Assembly: GCA_902620525.1 (NCBI GenBank)
Contig: CACNIK010000002.1
Location: 124,001 to 188,000 of the forward strand
Reading direction: 5' to 3'
Source: an uncultured Pelagibacteraceae bacterium
GTDB taxonomy: Bacteria; Pseudomonadota; Alphaproteobacteria; Pelagibacterales; Pelagibacteraceae
Length of the DNA: 64,000 nucleotides
Each line of letters starts with the position of its first letter. The first letter of the stretch is position 1. Shown here one piece after another: positions 10,416-19,370 of this stretch. A program made the position numbers and the translations under genes. A model generated the notes under the pieces. It searched no databases, was not told the origin of the DNA, and saw only the letters and a list, made by a program, of their open reading frames with translations.

Positions 10416-11123
10416 ATGAAGATAAAGATTAATAAATCGGTAAATTTTTCAAAAAAGACGAGAAATTTGAGAGACATTAAATATCTGATAATTCACTATA
10501 CCGGGATGCAATCTGCACGTGTATCTATGAAAAGACTTAAGAATCCTAAATCAAAAGTGAGTTGCCACTATTTAATTGATAGGAATGGCGACACTTACAA
10601 AATGGTAGACGATAATAAGATAGCTTGGCATGCAGGAAAATCTAAGTGGAAAAATGTTAGTAATTTAAACAAAAACTCAATCGGTATTGAAATTCAAAAT
10701 AAAGGTCATCTAATTTATTATCAACACTTTTCAAATAAACAAATTTCTTCTTTAATAGTTTTAATAAAATTACTTATAAAAAAATATAAAATAAATAAGA
10801 GTAATGTGCTAGGCCATTCAGACATTGCTCCTCTTAGGAAGAAAGACCCAGGCGAAAAATTCCCTTGGAGTTTTTTAAGTACAAAAGGAGTATCTATTTG
10901 GTATCCAAAATTTAAATTAAAAAAAAAAGAAATAAAATCAAAAACGAAAAGAAGAATTTTTTTCAAAAATATTCATAAAATTGGATATAGATTTTTTAAT
11001 TTATCTAAAAAATCCAAAAGAGATCGTGAGATAATCATGGCTTTTCAAAGAAGATTTCTTCCGAGAGAAGTAGATGGAAAAATTACTGCAAAAACCCTTA
11101 AAATAAGCCAATTATTAGCGTAA
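10416..11123 (+). CDS. N-acetylmuramoyl-L-alanine amidase (Amidase_2, AmiD/AmpD-like)
   Basis: Zinc amidase that cleaves the bond between N-acetylmuramic acid and L-alanine in muropeptides. The Amidase_2 domain is visible with the first zinc histidine in IIHYTG and the second histidine and aspartate in GHSDIAPLRKKDPGEKFPW. The C-terminus (REIIMAFQRRFLPREVDGKIT) is a peptidoglycan-binding-like segment. The frame can open at a TTG at 10371, but ATG at 10416 (MKIKINKSVNF) is the natural start and gives 235 residues. No signal peptide is evident, so cytoplasmic muropeptide recycling is as likely as a cell-surface role. Confidence 0.88.
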   Translation: MKIKINKSVNFSKKTRNLRDIKYLIIHYTGMQSARVSMKRLKNPKSKVSCHYLIDRNGDTYKMVDDNKIAWHAGKSKWKNVSNLNKNSIGIEIQNKGHLIYYQHFSNKQISSLIVLIKLLIKKYKINKSNVLGHSDIAPLRKKDPGEKFPWSFLSTKGVSIWYPKFKLKKKEIKSKTKRRIFFKNIHKIGYRFFNLSKKSKRDREIIMAFQRRFLPREVDGKITAKTLKISQLLA

Positions 11124-11157
11124 AAGTCTAATTTTTCTTGATTTTTGTCTATATAAA

Positions 11158-11163
11158 TATTAT
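11158..11163 (+). promoter_or_regulatory. Candidate -10 box of rnpB
   Basis: TATTAT ends 7 bp before the first paired base region of RNase P RNA, the right distance for a start at about 11171. A convincing -35 at standard spacing is not seen. Confidence 0.35.
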
Positions 11164-11170
11164 TTAACTT

Positions 11171-11523
11171 CTGCCAGATAATTGGACAGTCGCTATTTTA
11201 AATAGAGGAAAGTCCGGGCTCCGTAAAGACAATTTGCCAGTTAACGGCTGGCGAGGGCGACCTCAGGGCTAGTGCCACAGAAACAAACCGCCTAATCAAG
11301 GTAAGGGTGAAAAGGTGTGGTAAGAGCACACCGGGTTTTTGGTAACAAAAATCGCTAGGTAAACCCCAAATGGAGCAAGGCTAAATAGGGATGACACTGC
11401 GTTTTACGCTAAAAACAGTCTTTAGTTCGTCATCCGGGTTAGCTGCTTGAGCATATTCGTAAGTATATGCCTAGATAAATGACTTCTTAAATGACAGAAC
11501 CCGGCTTATAGATTATCTGGCTG
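11171..11523 (+). ncRNA. rnpB: RNase P RNA, bacterial class A
   Basis: Catalytic RNA that trims tRNA 5' leaders. Universally conserved blocks are present in order: GAGGAAAGTCCGGGCTCC near 11203, the P8-P9 region with CACAGAAACAAACCGCC near 11276, GGTAAGGGTGAAAAGG near 11300, and GACAGAACCCGGCTTATAG near 11494. The ends close as helix P1: 11173-11182 pairs with 11512-11521. Ends are approximate. It fills most of the gap between the amidase and mraZ. Confidence 0.96.
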
Positions 11524-11581
11524 CTCAAAACCACTCAATAAATGTTCCATTTTTGTACTAAGAACAGATAAAACTATTATA

Positions 11582-11609
11582 TTGACTAACTTATTAAATC
11601 CCATATTAT
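11582..11609 (+). promoter_or_regulatory. Candidate promoter of the dcw cluster
   Basis: TTGACT (11582-11587), a 16-bp spacer and TATTAT (11604-11609), each matching five of six consensus positions. It is the best-looking promoter in the window. It overlaps the MraZ boxes, which fits repression by MraZ. A predicted start near 11616 leaves a leader of about 60 nt before mraZ. Confidence 0.6.
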
Positions 11610-11623
11610 CCCAAATAATCCCA
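11599..11623 (-). promoter_or_regulatory. Three MraZ-binding boxes (TGGGA direct repeats, 10-bp period)
   Basis: On the minus strand TGGGA occurs at 11623-11619, 11613-11609 and 11603-11599, separated by exactly 5 bp. This is the TGGGN-N5-TGGGN pattern recognised by MraZ in E. coli upstream of its own operon. The boxes cover the -10 region of the promoter, so negative autoregulation is the simplest reading. Confidence 0.75.
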
Positions 11624-11674
11624 AATTGGAGGATTTATTGATTAAAGAAAAAAAAGAGAGAAAATTTAAACAGT

Positions 11675-12127
11675 ATGTTTTTATCGAGTTACGAAAACAA
11701 AATAGACAAAAAGGGAAGGGTATCTGTGCCAGCCTCATTTAGATCATTTTTAACAACCCAAGGTTACAATGGTTTTGTATCCTACCCTTCTTTTAGCAAC
11801 CCAGCTTTAGAATGTTGCACTCAAGAGAGAATAGAAAAACTATCAAATTCGATTGATACCTTAAACCCATTTGAAGAAAAAAGAGATTATTTTGCAACTG
11901 CTGTTTTATCTGAAAGTTCAAACTTGATTTTTGATACCGAGGGTAGAGTGCAATTTCCGAAAAAACTTTTAGATGTTGCCAAGATCAAAAATGATATTTT
12001 ATTTATTGGACTAGGTAAAACTTTTCAAGTTTGGAGCCCTAGAAATTTCGAGAAATTTAAATCTTTTGCAAAAAAAAAGGCCTTACAGATTAGATCAACG
12101 CTTAAATGGGATAACAACAATAAATAA
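11675..12127 (+). CDS. mraZ: Transcriptional regulator MraZ
   Basis: 150-residue regulator with two AbrB/SpoVT-like swapped-hairpin repeats: MFLSSYENKIDKKGRVSVPASFR at the N-terminus (residues 1-23) and the second DTEGRVQFPKKLL (about 89-101). It binds TGGGN boxes as an oligomeric ring and controls the dcw cluster. Three such boxes lie 52-76 bp upstream. The ATG has no close ribosome site; the GGAGG at 11628-11632 is more than 40 bp away. The stop overlaps the ATG at 12127 by one base. Confidence 0.95.
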   Translation: MFLSSYENKIDKKGRVSVPASFRSFLTTQGYNGFVSYPSFSNPALECCTQERIEKLSNSIDTLNPFEEKRDYFATAVLSESSNLIFDTEGRVQFPKKLLDVAKIKNDILFIGLGKTFQVWSPRNFEKFKSFAKKKALQIRSTLKWDNNNK

Positions 12128-12141
12128 TGAAGGAGGGGTAT

Positions 12142-13578
12142 ATGAGTATAAATATAGGAGGAGGTGAATTAAAAGAATTAAAACCGAGAATTTTAGTAAT
12201 GGGAATTGGTGGAGCAGGCGGAAATGCAATTAATTCCATGATCGAGTCAGGTATGCAAGGAGTGGAATTTGTTGCAGTAAATACTGATGCGCAAGACCTT
12301 AGAGTTAATAAAGCAGAGTCTAAAATTCAAATTGGAATGAATTTAACGAAAGGACTTGGCGCAGGGGCAAAAAATGACATTGGTCAAGCAGCAGCGGATG
12401 AGTCTTTGAATGAAATTGTAAGTTATATTCAAGGAAGTAATATGATTTTTATAACATCTGGTATGGGTGGAGGGACTGGAACAGGTGCCTCTCATATAAT
12501 TGCACGTGCTGCGAAAGAATTAAATATACTTACAGTTGGTGTTACAACTCTACCGTTTGCTTATGAAGGACCTAAGAGAATGAGAAGAGCAGTTTCAGGA
12601 TTAGAGGAATTAAAAAAACACCTTGATACAGTAATAGTCGTACCTAACCAGAATCTTTTTAAGATTGCAAATGAAGGCACGACATTGAAAGAAGCTTTTA
12701 CTTTATCTAATGATGTTCTTAAACATGGAGTTCAGAGTGTTACAGATTTAATGGTAAGGCCTGGTATGGTTAACTTAGATTTTGCCGATGTTGAAACTGT
12801 AATGAGTTCAATGGGCAAAGCTATGATGGGCACTGGCGAAGCTGAAGGTGAGAATAGAGCTAATGTTGCTACCGAAATGGCTTTAAACAATCCACTTATA
12901 GATGAGTATTCTCTAAAAGGTGCAAAAGGCCTTTTAGTAAATATTACTGGAGGCGAAGATATTACTTTATTTGAAGTAGACCAGTCAGTAAACAAAATCA
13001 GAGCTGAAGTTGACCCAGAAGCTGAATTAATTTTTGGTGCTATACAAGACGAAAAACTTAATGGGAAAATGAGAGTTTCGATTGTTGCAACATCTTTAGA
13101 TGGACACAGGCCTGAGTCAAAAACTGTTTTAAATATGGTAAATAGAATTCAGAATAGAAACCCAGGTTACTCTGATAATATTTTTAAAAACCCAAACATT
13201 GAGCAAAATCCTATAAGCTCAATCGATGGCGCTACAGCTTTAAAACTGGATGAACAATTAGAAATTGATACAACGCTTTCCAATACAAATGAATCATCGT
13301 TGGGGCAAGAAATATCTGAAAACCAAAAATTTTCTCATAAACTTAATCCTCAGGATATTTCGATGGAAAACGCTTCTTATATTGAAAACAATATAGACGT
13401 AGAAAAAGAATTAGAAAATATTGGAAACAACGAAGAGGAAACTCCAAAACTATTTTCTGAGGATGATAATCAAAAAGTTGAAGAGGCAGAAACTCAAAAT
13501 GAAAAATTATTTAATCAAACTACACTAGATGATGAAGAATTTGAAATACCTGCTTTTTTAAGAAAGCAAAAGTTTTAA
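12142..13578 (+). CDS. ftsZ: Cell division GTPase FtsZ
   Basis: Tubulin homologue that forms the division ring. The GTP-binding N-domain shows MGIGGAGGNAINSMIESG and the signature GMGGGTGTGASHIIA (about residue 109). The T7 loop region NLDFADVETVM is present. After the C-domain there is an acidic linker of about 120 residues and the C-terminal binding peptide FEIPAFLRKQ, the FtsA/SepF/ZipA docking tail. The frame opens at ATG 12127, but AGGAGGGG at 12131-12138 favours ATG 12142 (478 residues). It lies directly after mraZ, not at its usual place between ftsA and lpxC. Confidence 0.97.
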   Translation: MSINIGGGELKELKPRILVMGIGGAGGNAINSMIESGMQGVEFVAVNTDAQDLRVNKAESKIQIGMNLTKGLGAGAKNDIGQAAADESLNEIVSYIQGSNMIFITSGMGGGTGTGASHIIARAAKELNILTVGVTTLPFAYEGPKRMRRAVSGLEELKKHLDTVIVVPNQNLFKIANEGTTLKEAFTLSNDVLKHGVQSVTDLMVRPGMVNLDFADVETVMSSMGKAMMGTGEAEGENRANVATEMALNNPLIDEYSLKGAKGLLVNITGGEDITLFEVDQSVNKIRAEVDPEAELIFGAIQDEKLNGKMRVSIVATSLDGHRPESKTVLNMVNRIQNRNPGYSDNIFKNPNIEQNPISSIDGATALKLDEQLEIDTTLSNTNESSLGQEISENQKFSHKLNPQDISMENASYIENNIDVEKELENIGNNEEETPKLFSEDDNQKVEEAETQNEKLFNQTTLDDEEFEIPAFLRKQKF

Positions 13579-13599
13579 GGCAAATTTTGACCGACTATA

Positions 13600-14604
13600 A
13601 TGAAATTACCCCACACATCACTGGAAGGCAAACATCTTCCAGTGATGATCGATGAGGTTATAAAAATTTGTAATCCTAAAAATGGTGGAAATTTTATGGA
13701 TTGCACCTTCGGTGCAGGTGGTTATTCGAAAGAATTGCTAAGATTTCAGGAAACTAAAGTTGTTGGATTAGATAGAGACAGTCACGTAATTAAATTTGCA
13801 AATAAATTAAAAGATAATTTCAAATCGAGATTTGTATTTCATAATAAAAAATTCAGCAACTTAGATGTTGTTTCAACAGATAAATTTGATGCAGTAATTT
13901 TTGATTTAGGATTGTCCTCAATTCAACTTGATAATCTATCAAGAGGTTTTTCCTTTAAATCTAAAAGTGAATTAAACATGTCAATGGGACAAACGGAAAT
14001 ATCTGCAAAGGAAGTTTTAAACACATACAGCAGTGAAGATCTGAAAAATATTATAAAGGTTTTTGGTGAGGAAGTAGATGCATCAAAAATATCAAGAAAT
14101 ATTGTAAAAGAAAGAACCAAAAATAATATTAAAACTACTGATGAATTAGTTAAAATTATAAAAAAATCCAAAAAAAGAAATTTTAAAAAAATCAACGAAA
14201 GCACTAAAACTTTCCAAGCTATTCGAATTTTTGTGAACAAAGAGGTAAACGAACTTATTGAAGGAGTAATAAAAGCTACTAAAATTCTTAAACCTGGAGG
14301 AAAACTAATTGTAATAAGTTTTCATTCTATAGAAGATAAAATTATAAAATTCTATTTTAAAAATTTTTCTAAAAATCGCTCAAGGTCTAATAAATATTTT
14401 CCTGATAATAATGATAAATTACCTTTATTCGACAATTATAAAAATAAGATTATCAAAGCATCACAAAAAGAGGTTAAGAGAAATCCAAGATCACGATCAG
14501 CAAAATTAAGAGTTGCAATAAGAAGTGCTGACAAATTTATTGATCCTGAAGAATTAAGAAAAAAATTTAAATACCTTACTGATTTGGAGAAAAGAATTGC
14601 CTAA
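13600..14604 (+). CDS. rsmH: 16S rRNA (cytosine-1402-N4)-methyltransferase RsmH (MraW)
   Basis: Methylates C1402 in the 16S rRNA decoding centre. 334 residues; SAM-binding motif FMDCTFGAGGYSKELL (about 31-46), FDAVIFDLGLSSIQLD, and the C-terminal ISFHSIEDKIIKFYFKNF and NPRSRSAKLRVA segments typical of MraW. Third gene of the cluster; its last codons overlap the TTG start of the ftsL-like gene by 8 bp. Confidence 0.96.
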   Translation: MKLPHTSLEGKHLPVMIDEVIKICNPKNGGNFMDCTFGAGGYSKELLRFQETKVVGLDRDSHVIKFANKLKDNFKSRFVFHNKKFSNLDVVSTDKFDAVIFDLGLSSIQLDNLSRGFSFKSKSELNMSMGQTEISAKEVLNTYSSEDLKNIIKVFGEEVDASKISRNIVKERTKNNIKTTDELVKIIKKSKKRNFKKINESTKTFQAIRIFVNKEVNELIEGVIKATKILKPGGKLIVISFHSIEDKIIKFYFKNFSKNRSRSNKYFPDNNDKLPLFDNYKNKIIKASQKEVKRNPRSRSAKLRVAIRSADKFIDPEELRKKFKYLTDLEKRIA

Positions 14605-14902
14605 TAAAAAATTAACATTATCTATAGTGGTTTTTTCTTTATTATTATTTTGTACTTCAGTGGTCAAAAACAAAACAAATATAATTGAAAAAAATATATT
14701 ATTTTATGAAAAGCAAATTTTTGCCCTAGAAAAAGAAATATATGAAAGTCAATTAGAATTTAATTATTTAACTTCACCAAAAATATTGCAGAAAAAATTA
14801 TCTTTTTTAACAAATGATCAATTTCAAAACATGGATATTTCCAATATCTATTTAGACTATAACAGCTTTATTTTGGATCAAAAAAAAATTACGCAAAAAT
14901 AA
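14597..14902 (+). CDS. ftsL: FtsL-like division protein
   Basis: 101 residues with the FtsL layout: a few positive residues (PNKK), one membrane segment (LTLSIVVFSLLLFCTSVV), then a heptad-like helical stretch (IIEKNILFYEKQIFALEKEIYESQLEF) and the LTSPKILQK segment. FtsL forms the FtsQLB complex with FtsQ and FtsB. Sequence identity is weak across this family, so the call rests on topology and position between rsmH and ftsI. TTG start, overlapping the end of rsmH. Confidence 0.82.
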   Translation: MPNKKLTLSIVVFSLLLFCTSVVKNKTNIIEKNILFYEKQIFALEKEIYESQLEFNYLTSPKILQKKLSFLTNDQFQNMDISNIYLDYNSFILDQKKITQK

Positions 14903-14905
14903 TTT

Positions 14906-16633
14906 ATGAAAAAAATAAAAAATAAAAAAAATTTTAATAAAAATCAACAAAGTTTTTTCTTTGAAGACTATTTAAGCACTAATCAAAAATTTAGAAAAGA
15001 AAAGAATTATCTCATCAATGAAGATAGAATGTATATACTTTTTTTTTCTTTTTTTTCTCTTATCTTAATTTTTTCTTTAAAAATTATTTTTATTTCTTTT
15101 CAAAGTTCAAATTTAAGTATCAATAAAAATTATCAATATAATTTTAATCCTATAAGAAATGATATTGTTGATAGAAATGGAGTTTTACTGTCAAGAAATA
15201 TCACCGCATATCATGCAGCAATAAAACCAAGTTTTATTAAAGACAAAAAGAAATTTTTAGTCAAAGTCAAACTAGTTCTTCCAGAGATAGATAGTAAAAA
15301 ACTAATTTTAAATTTAAATAATAAAAAATATTTTTATTTAAAAAAGAGATTGACTGACATTGAAAAGGAAAAATTGTGGAAACTGGGAGAAAAAGGTATT
15401 ATTTTTGAACCCTTTCAAACTAGAGTTTACCCTCATTCTAATCTTTACAGTCATATTATAGGACAGACCGATTATGACAACTATGGTATTTCTGGTGTTG
15501 AAAATTATTATGATAACTATTTAAGAGATAAAAAGAAATTTGGAAAACCGTTACAGCTCTCATTAGATACAAATATTCAATATCTTATTAAAAATGAACT
15601 TGAAGAAGCAATTAAAATTTTCAAAGCTGAAGGAGCCGCTTCTTTACTCATGGACTCAGAAAATGGAGAAGTTCTATCTTTAGTCTCATTACCCGACTTC
15701 GACATAAACAAAAGAATAAATTTAAGCGATAAAGCTTACATGAATAAAGTTACAAAGGGTGTTTTTGAATTAGGATCAATATTTAAGACGTTTACAGTTG
15801 CGCTAGCTTTAGAAGAGGAAATAGTTGAAACTGACACTATTATTAAAAACATAACAAAAAGCATTAAATGTTCAATTCATAATATTTCAGATATAAAAGA
15901 ATTTCCTAATTCTATGACAGTAGAGGATATTCTTGTTCAATCTTCTAATATTGGCGTAATAAAAATAGCTAGAAAAATTGGAGAAGAAAAATATAAAAAT
16001 TTTTTAAAAAATTTAAATTTATTTAACAGCCCAAAATTTGAACTAGATGAAATAGGCAATCCTATTCCTTTTAATTGGAACAAATGTAAACTTGAAACAG
16101 TTTCATTCGGTCACGGGATTACAACTACTCCTCTTCAAGCTACTGCAGCTTATGCAACTTTAATTAATGGCGGGAAACTTGTATTGCCAACATTAGAAAA
16201 AAATAAAAATAACAATTTAAAATCTAGAAGAATAATTTCTGAAAAAACTAGTATTAAATTAAAAAAAATTTTAAGAAAAGTTGTAACTGACAAACAAGGA
16301 ACAGCCAGTTTAGCGAATATTTATGGATACAATGTTTCTGGAAAAACTGGAACTTCTCAGTATTACGATGATGAAAGCAAAAATATCAATACTTTTATAT
16401 CATTTTTCACTGTCTCGAACAAAAGTTATACTCTTTTGGTAATGCTAGATGATCCCCAGATTGCAGAAAATTTAATCTATAATTATAGGGGATTTAAAAT
16501 TAGGGGAACGAGAAACGAGGCTGGTTGGAACGCTGTTTATTCGTCAGGCAAAATTATAGAAAAAATTGGACCTATTTTAGCCATAAATAATAAAGAAGTT
16601 TCTAATCATCATGTTGTTAAAAAAACTAATTAA
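14906..16633 (+). CDS. ftsI: Septal peptidoglycan transpeptidase FtsI (PBP3)
   Basis: 575 residues. A basic cytoplasmic tail (about 1-45) and one membrane helix (ILFFSFFSLILIFSLKIIF) are followed by a pedestal domain (RNDIVDRNGVLLSRNITAY) and the transpeptidase domain. Active-site motifs: SIFK in ELGSIFKTF (about 290), SSN in VQSSNIG (about 348) and KTGT in SGKTGTSQY (about 480). It cross-links septal wall with its partner FtsW, encoded downstream. It overlaps the start of murEF by 23 bp. Confidence 0.96.
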   Translation: MKKIKNKKNFNKNQQSFFFEDYLSTNQKFRKEKNYLINEDRMYILFFSFFSLILIFSLKIIFISFQSSNLSINKNYQYNFNPIRNDIVDRNGVLLSRNITAYHAAIKPSFIKDKKKFLVKVKLVLPEIDSKKLILNLNNKKYFYLKKRLTDIEKEKLWKLGEKGIIFEPFQTRVYPHSNLYSHIIGQTDYDNYGISGVENYYDNYLRDKKKFGKPLQLSLDTNIQYLIKNELEEAIKIFKAEGAASLLMDSENGEVLSLVSLPDFDINKRINLSDKAYMNKVTKGVFELGSIFKTFTVALALEEEIVETDTIIKNITKSIKCSIHNISDIKEFPNSMTVEDILVQSSNIGVIKIARKIGEEKYKNFLKNLNLFNSPKFELDEIGNPIPFNWNKCKLETVSFGHGITTTPLQATAAYATLINGGKLVLPTLEKNKNNNLKSRRIISEKTSIKLKKILRKVVTDKQGTASLANIYGYNVSGKTGTSQYYDDESKNINTFISFFTVSNKSYTLLVMLDDPQIAENLIYNYRGFKIRGTRNEAGWNAVYSSGKIIEKIGPILAINNKEVSNHHVVKKTN

Positions 16634-19370
16634 AAATTGTCCAAAAAAACTCTCAAATATAGAAGTAAAAGGACTTTCTTCAGATTCTAGAAATATTAAA
16701 AAAGGTGATTTATTTTTTGCTTTAAAAGGATCTAAAACTAACGGTGAAAAATTTATAAATCATGCTTTCAAAAAAGGGGCTTGTGCGATTGTTTCAACGA
16801 AAAAAGTTAAAAAAAATTTAAAAATTTTAAAAACAAATAACATTAAAGATTTATTAGGGAAAATTTGCTCTAAATTTTACAAATTAAAACCAAAAAATAT
16901 TATTGCAGTAACAGGCACAAATGGAAAAAGTTCTGTGGCTGATTTTTTTCACCAAATATTAACTTTAAATGGTTTACCCGTTGCAACTATTGGAACTCTA
17001 GGAATAAAGACAAAAAAGTTTAAAAAAAATAATCTCACAAGCCCAGACATAATTAGTCTTCATAAAGAACTAAGTTATTTAAAAGAAAAAAAAATTGACA
17101 ACGTTTTGTTAGAAGCTTCTAGCCACGGTTTAGATCAAGGGAGACTTAATGGAATAAATCTTAAGGCTGGTATATTCACTAATTTCAGTCAAGATCATAT
17201 GGACTATCACAAATCGATGAAAAATTATTTAGATTCTAAACTGATACTTTTTAAAAAATTATTAAAAAAAGATAACTATATAATTACTGATAAAGCTATA
17301 CCTGAATTAAATAAAATAAATAAAATCGCAAAAAAAAAAAAATTAAAAAAAATATACATTGACTTTTCTAAAAAAGACTATGATTTAAACGAATTCAATC
17401 CTATTGGTAATTTCCAAAAAAAAAACTTAACAATGGCAATCAAAGCTTGTGAGATACTCGGTTTGAACAAAAAAAAAATTTTAGAATGCATTAGTAAATT
17501 AAAAAATGTTAAGGGAAGATTAGAACTAGTAAAAGAATTTCCTGATAAAACGAGGGTGTTCATAGACTTTGCCCATACCCCTGATGCAATTAATTCCGCT
17601 ATTTCTTCATTAAAAACACACTTTAAAAAAGATGTAACAATCGTTTTTGGTTGCGGAGGTGAAAGAGATAAAAACAAAAGAAAAAAGATTGGAAAAATTG
17701 TTAATAGACTTTGTAATAAAATTTTTGTTACTGATGATAATCCGAGAAGAGAAAAACCAGAATTAATAAGAAAAGCAATAATAAAACATATAAATAAAGA
17801 AAAAGTCGTTGAAATAGGAAATAGAACTTCTGCAGTGCACTTAGCTATCAAAAATTCCAATCCAAACGAAATAATTTTAATTGCAGGTAAAGGTCATGAG
17901 GATATCCAAGACTATGGAAACAAGAAATATAAAATTTCTGATTACAAAATTGTTAAAAGTCTTCAAATAAAAAAAAATAAAACAAAACAAGAAATTAATT
18001 TCCAGCACAACAATTTTTTAATAAATAAAATAACAAATAAAAAATTGAAAAAAGACTTCTATGGAGTTTCTATAGACTCCAAGTCAGTAAAAAAGGGGGA
18101 CTTATTTTTTGCAATAAAAGGAAAAAATAATGATGGACACAATTATTTAAATGAAGCTGTTTTAAAAGGAGCTAATTATTGTGTGATATCAAAAAATTTA
18201 AATAAAATTTCAAAAAACAAAGTTATTAAAGTTACTAATACTTATAATTTTTTAAAAAAATTAGCTATTCTAAAAAGAAATTACTCAAATGGAAAAATTA
18301 TTGCTGTAACTGGTAGCTCCGGCAAAACTACAGTAAAAGATTTAATAGGAAACTTGCTCAACAGTTATGGTTGCACATACTTCTCTCCTAAATCATTTAA
18401 TAATTCGTATGGGGTACCCCTTAGCCTTTGTAATCTTAGACACGAACACGAATATGGAGTTTTTGAAATCGGAATGAGTAAAAAAGGTGAAATTGATAAT
18501 CTTTCAAAACTCGTTAAACCTAATATTGCAATTATCACAAATATAGCTGAGGCACACATCGAAAATTTTAAAAATCTAAACCACATTGCAAAAGCTAAAG
18601 GGGAAATTATTGATAACATTTCAAATTTCGGTTATTTAATAATTGATAGAGAAAATAAATTTTTCAATTATTTTAAATCCAAAGCTGAAAAAAGAAATAT
18701 TAGGGTGGTTTCTATAGGGCATAATAGCAAATCAGACATTAAAATAGTAAAAATCAAAAAGTTTCCCAAATATAAATTATTAACAATTAAAGCATTTGGA
18801 AAGAAATACAAAATAAAAACTAAAGACCAAATAGTTCAAAATATAGCTTTCGCAATCGCAGTGCTAGAAATTTTAGAATTAAATGTAGATAAGATAAAAA
18901 ATAAAATCAAAGATATAAAAGTCTTAGCGGGAAGAGGAAAAATTTATAAAATTAAATATAAAAATTTAAATTTTAATTTGATAGATGAAAGTTACAATGC
19001 AAATCCATTATCCATGAAACAGTCTATTTTAAATTTATCAAAAATAAATAAAAACCATCAAAAATACATTTTGCTGGGAGACATGCTAGAGCTAGGTAGT
19101 AAATCCCAAATTTTACATGAGAATCTATCCCCGATTATAAATCATTCGAAAATAAATAAACTATTTGTTCACGGAAAACATATAATGAATACTTATAAAA
19201 ATGTGAATAAAAATAAACGAGGTAATATTCTACAAGAAAAATCTGATTTTAAAGAAATATTACTTCCAATTTTACAAAATAACGATTATTTGATGATAAA
19301 AGGTTCTAATGCAACAGGATTAAAAAAAATTTCTCAAAATTTAACCAAGGGAAGAATAAATGCTATTTGA
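16611..19370 (+). CDS. MurE-MurF fusion: UDP-MurNAc-tripeptide synthetase / D-Ala-D-Ala adding ligase
   Basis: One 919-residue frame holds two complete Mur ligases. The MurE half (about 1-455) has GLSSDSRNIKKGDLFFALKG, P-loop VTGTNGKSSVADF, LLEASSHGLDQGRL, RVFIDFAHTPDA and DNPRREKP, the DNPR motif of enzymes that add meso-diaminopimelate. The MurF half (from about 467) repeats the N-terminal fold (GVSIDSKSVKKGDLFFAIKG), with P-loop VTGSSGKTTVKDL (about 565), FNNSYGVPLSL and IDESYNANPLSMK. No stop or restart separates them. The product would perform two consecutive cytoplasmic steps of precursor assembly. It overlaps ftsI and mraY. Confidence 0.95.
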   Translation: MLLKKLIKNCPKKLSNIEVKGLSSDSRNIKKGDLFFALKGSKTNGEKFINHAFKKGACAIVSTKKVKKNLKILKTNNIKDLLGKICSKFYKLKPKNIIAVTGTNGKSSVADFFHQILTLNGLPVATIGTLGIKTKKFKKNNLTSPDIISLHKELSYLKEKKIDNVLLEASSHGLDQGRLNGINLKAGIFTNFSQDHMDYHKSMKNYLDSKLILFKKLLKKDNYIITDKAIPELNKINKIAKKKKLKKIYIDFSKKDYDLNEFNPIGNFQKKNLTMAIKACEILGLNKKKILECISKLKNVKGRLELVKEFPDKTRVFIDFAHTPDAINSAISSLKTHFKKDVTIVFGCGGERDKNKRKKIGKIVNRLCNKIFVTDDNPRREKPELIRKAIIKHINKEKVVEIGNRTSAVHLAIKNSNPNEIILIAGKGHEDIQDYGNKKYKISDYKIVKSLQIKKNKTKQEINFQHNNFLINKITNKKLKKDFYGVSIDSKSVKKGDLFFAIKGKNNDGHNYLNEAVLKGANYCVISKNLNKISKNKVIKVTNTYNFLKKLAILKRNYSNGKIIAVTGSSGKTTVKDLIGNLLNSYGCTYFSPKSFNNSYGVPLSLCNLRHEHEYGVFEIGMSKKGEIDNLSKLVKPNIAIITNIAEAHIENFKNLNHIAKAKGEIIDNISNFGYLIIDRENKFFNYFKSKAEKRNIRVVSIGHNSKSDIKIVKIKKFPKYKLLTIKAFGKKYKIKTKDQIVQNIAFAIAVLEILELNVDKIKNKIKDIKVLAGRGKIYKIKYKNLNFNLIDESYNANPLSMKQSILNLSKINKNHQKYILLGDMLELGSKSQILHENLSPIINHSKINKLFVHGKHIMNTYKNVNKNKRGNILQEKSDFKEILLPILQNNDYLMIKGSNATGLKKISQNLTKGRINAI

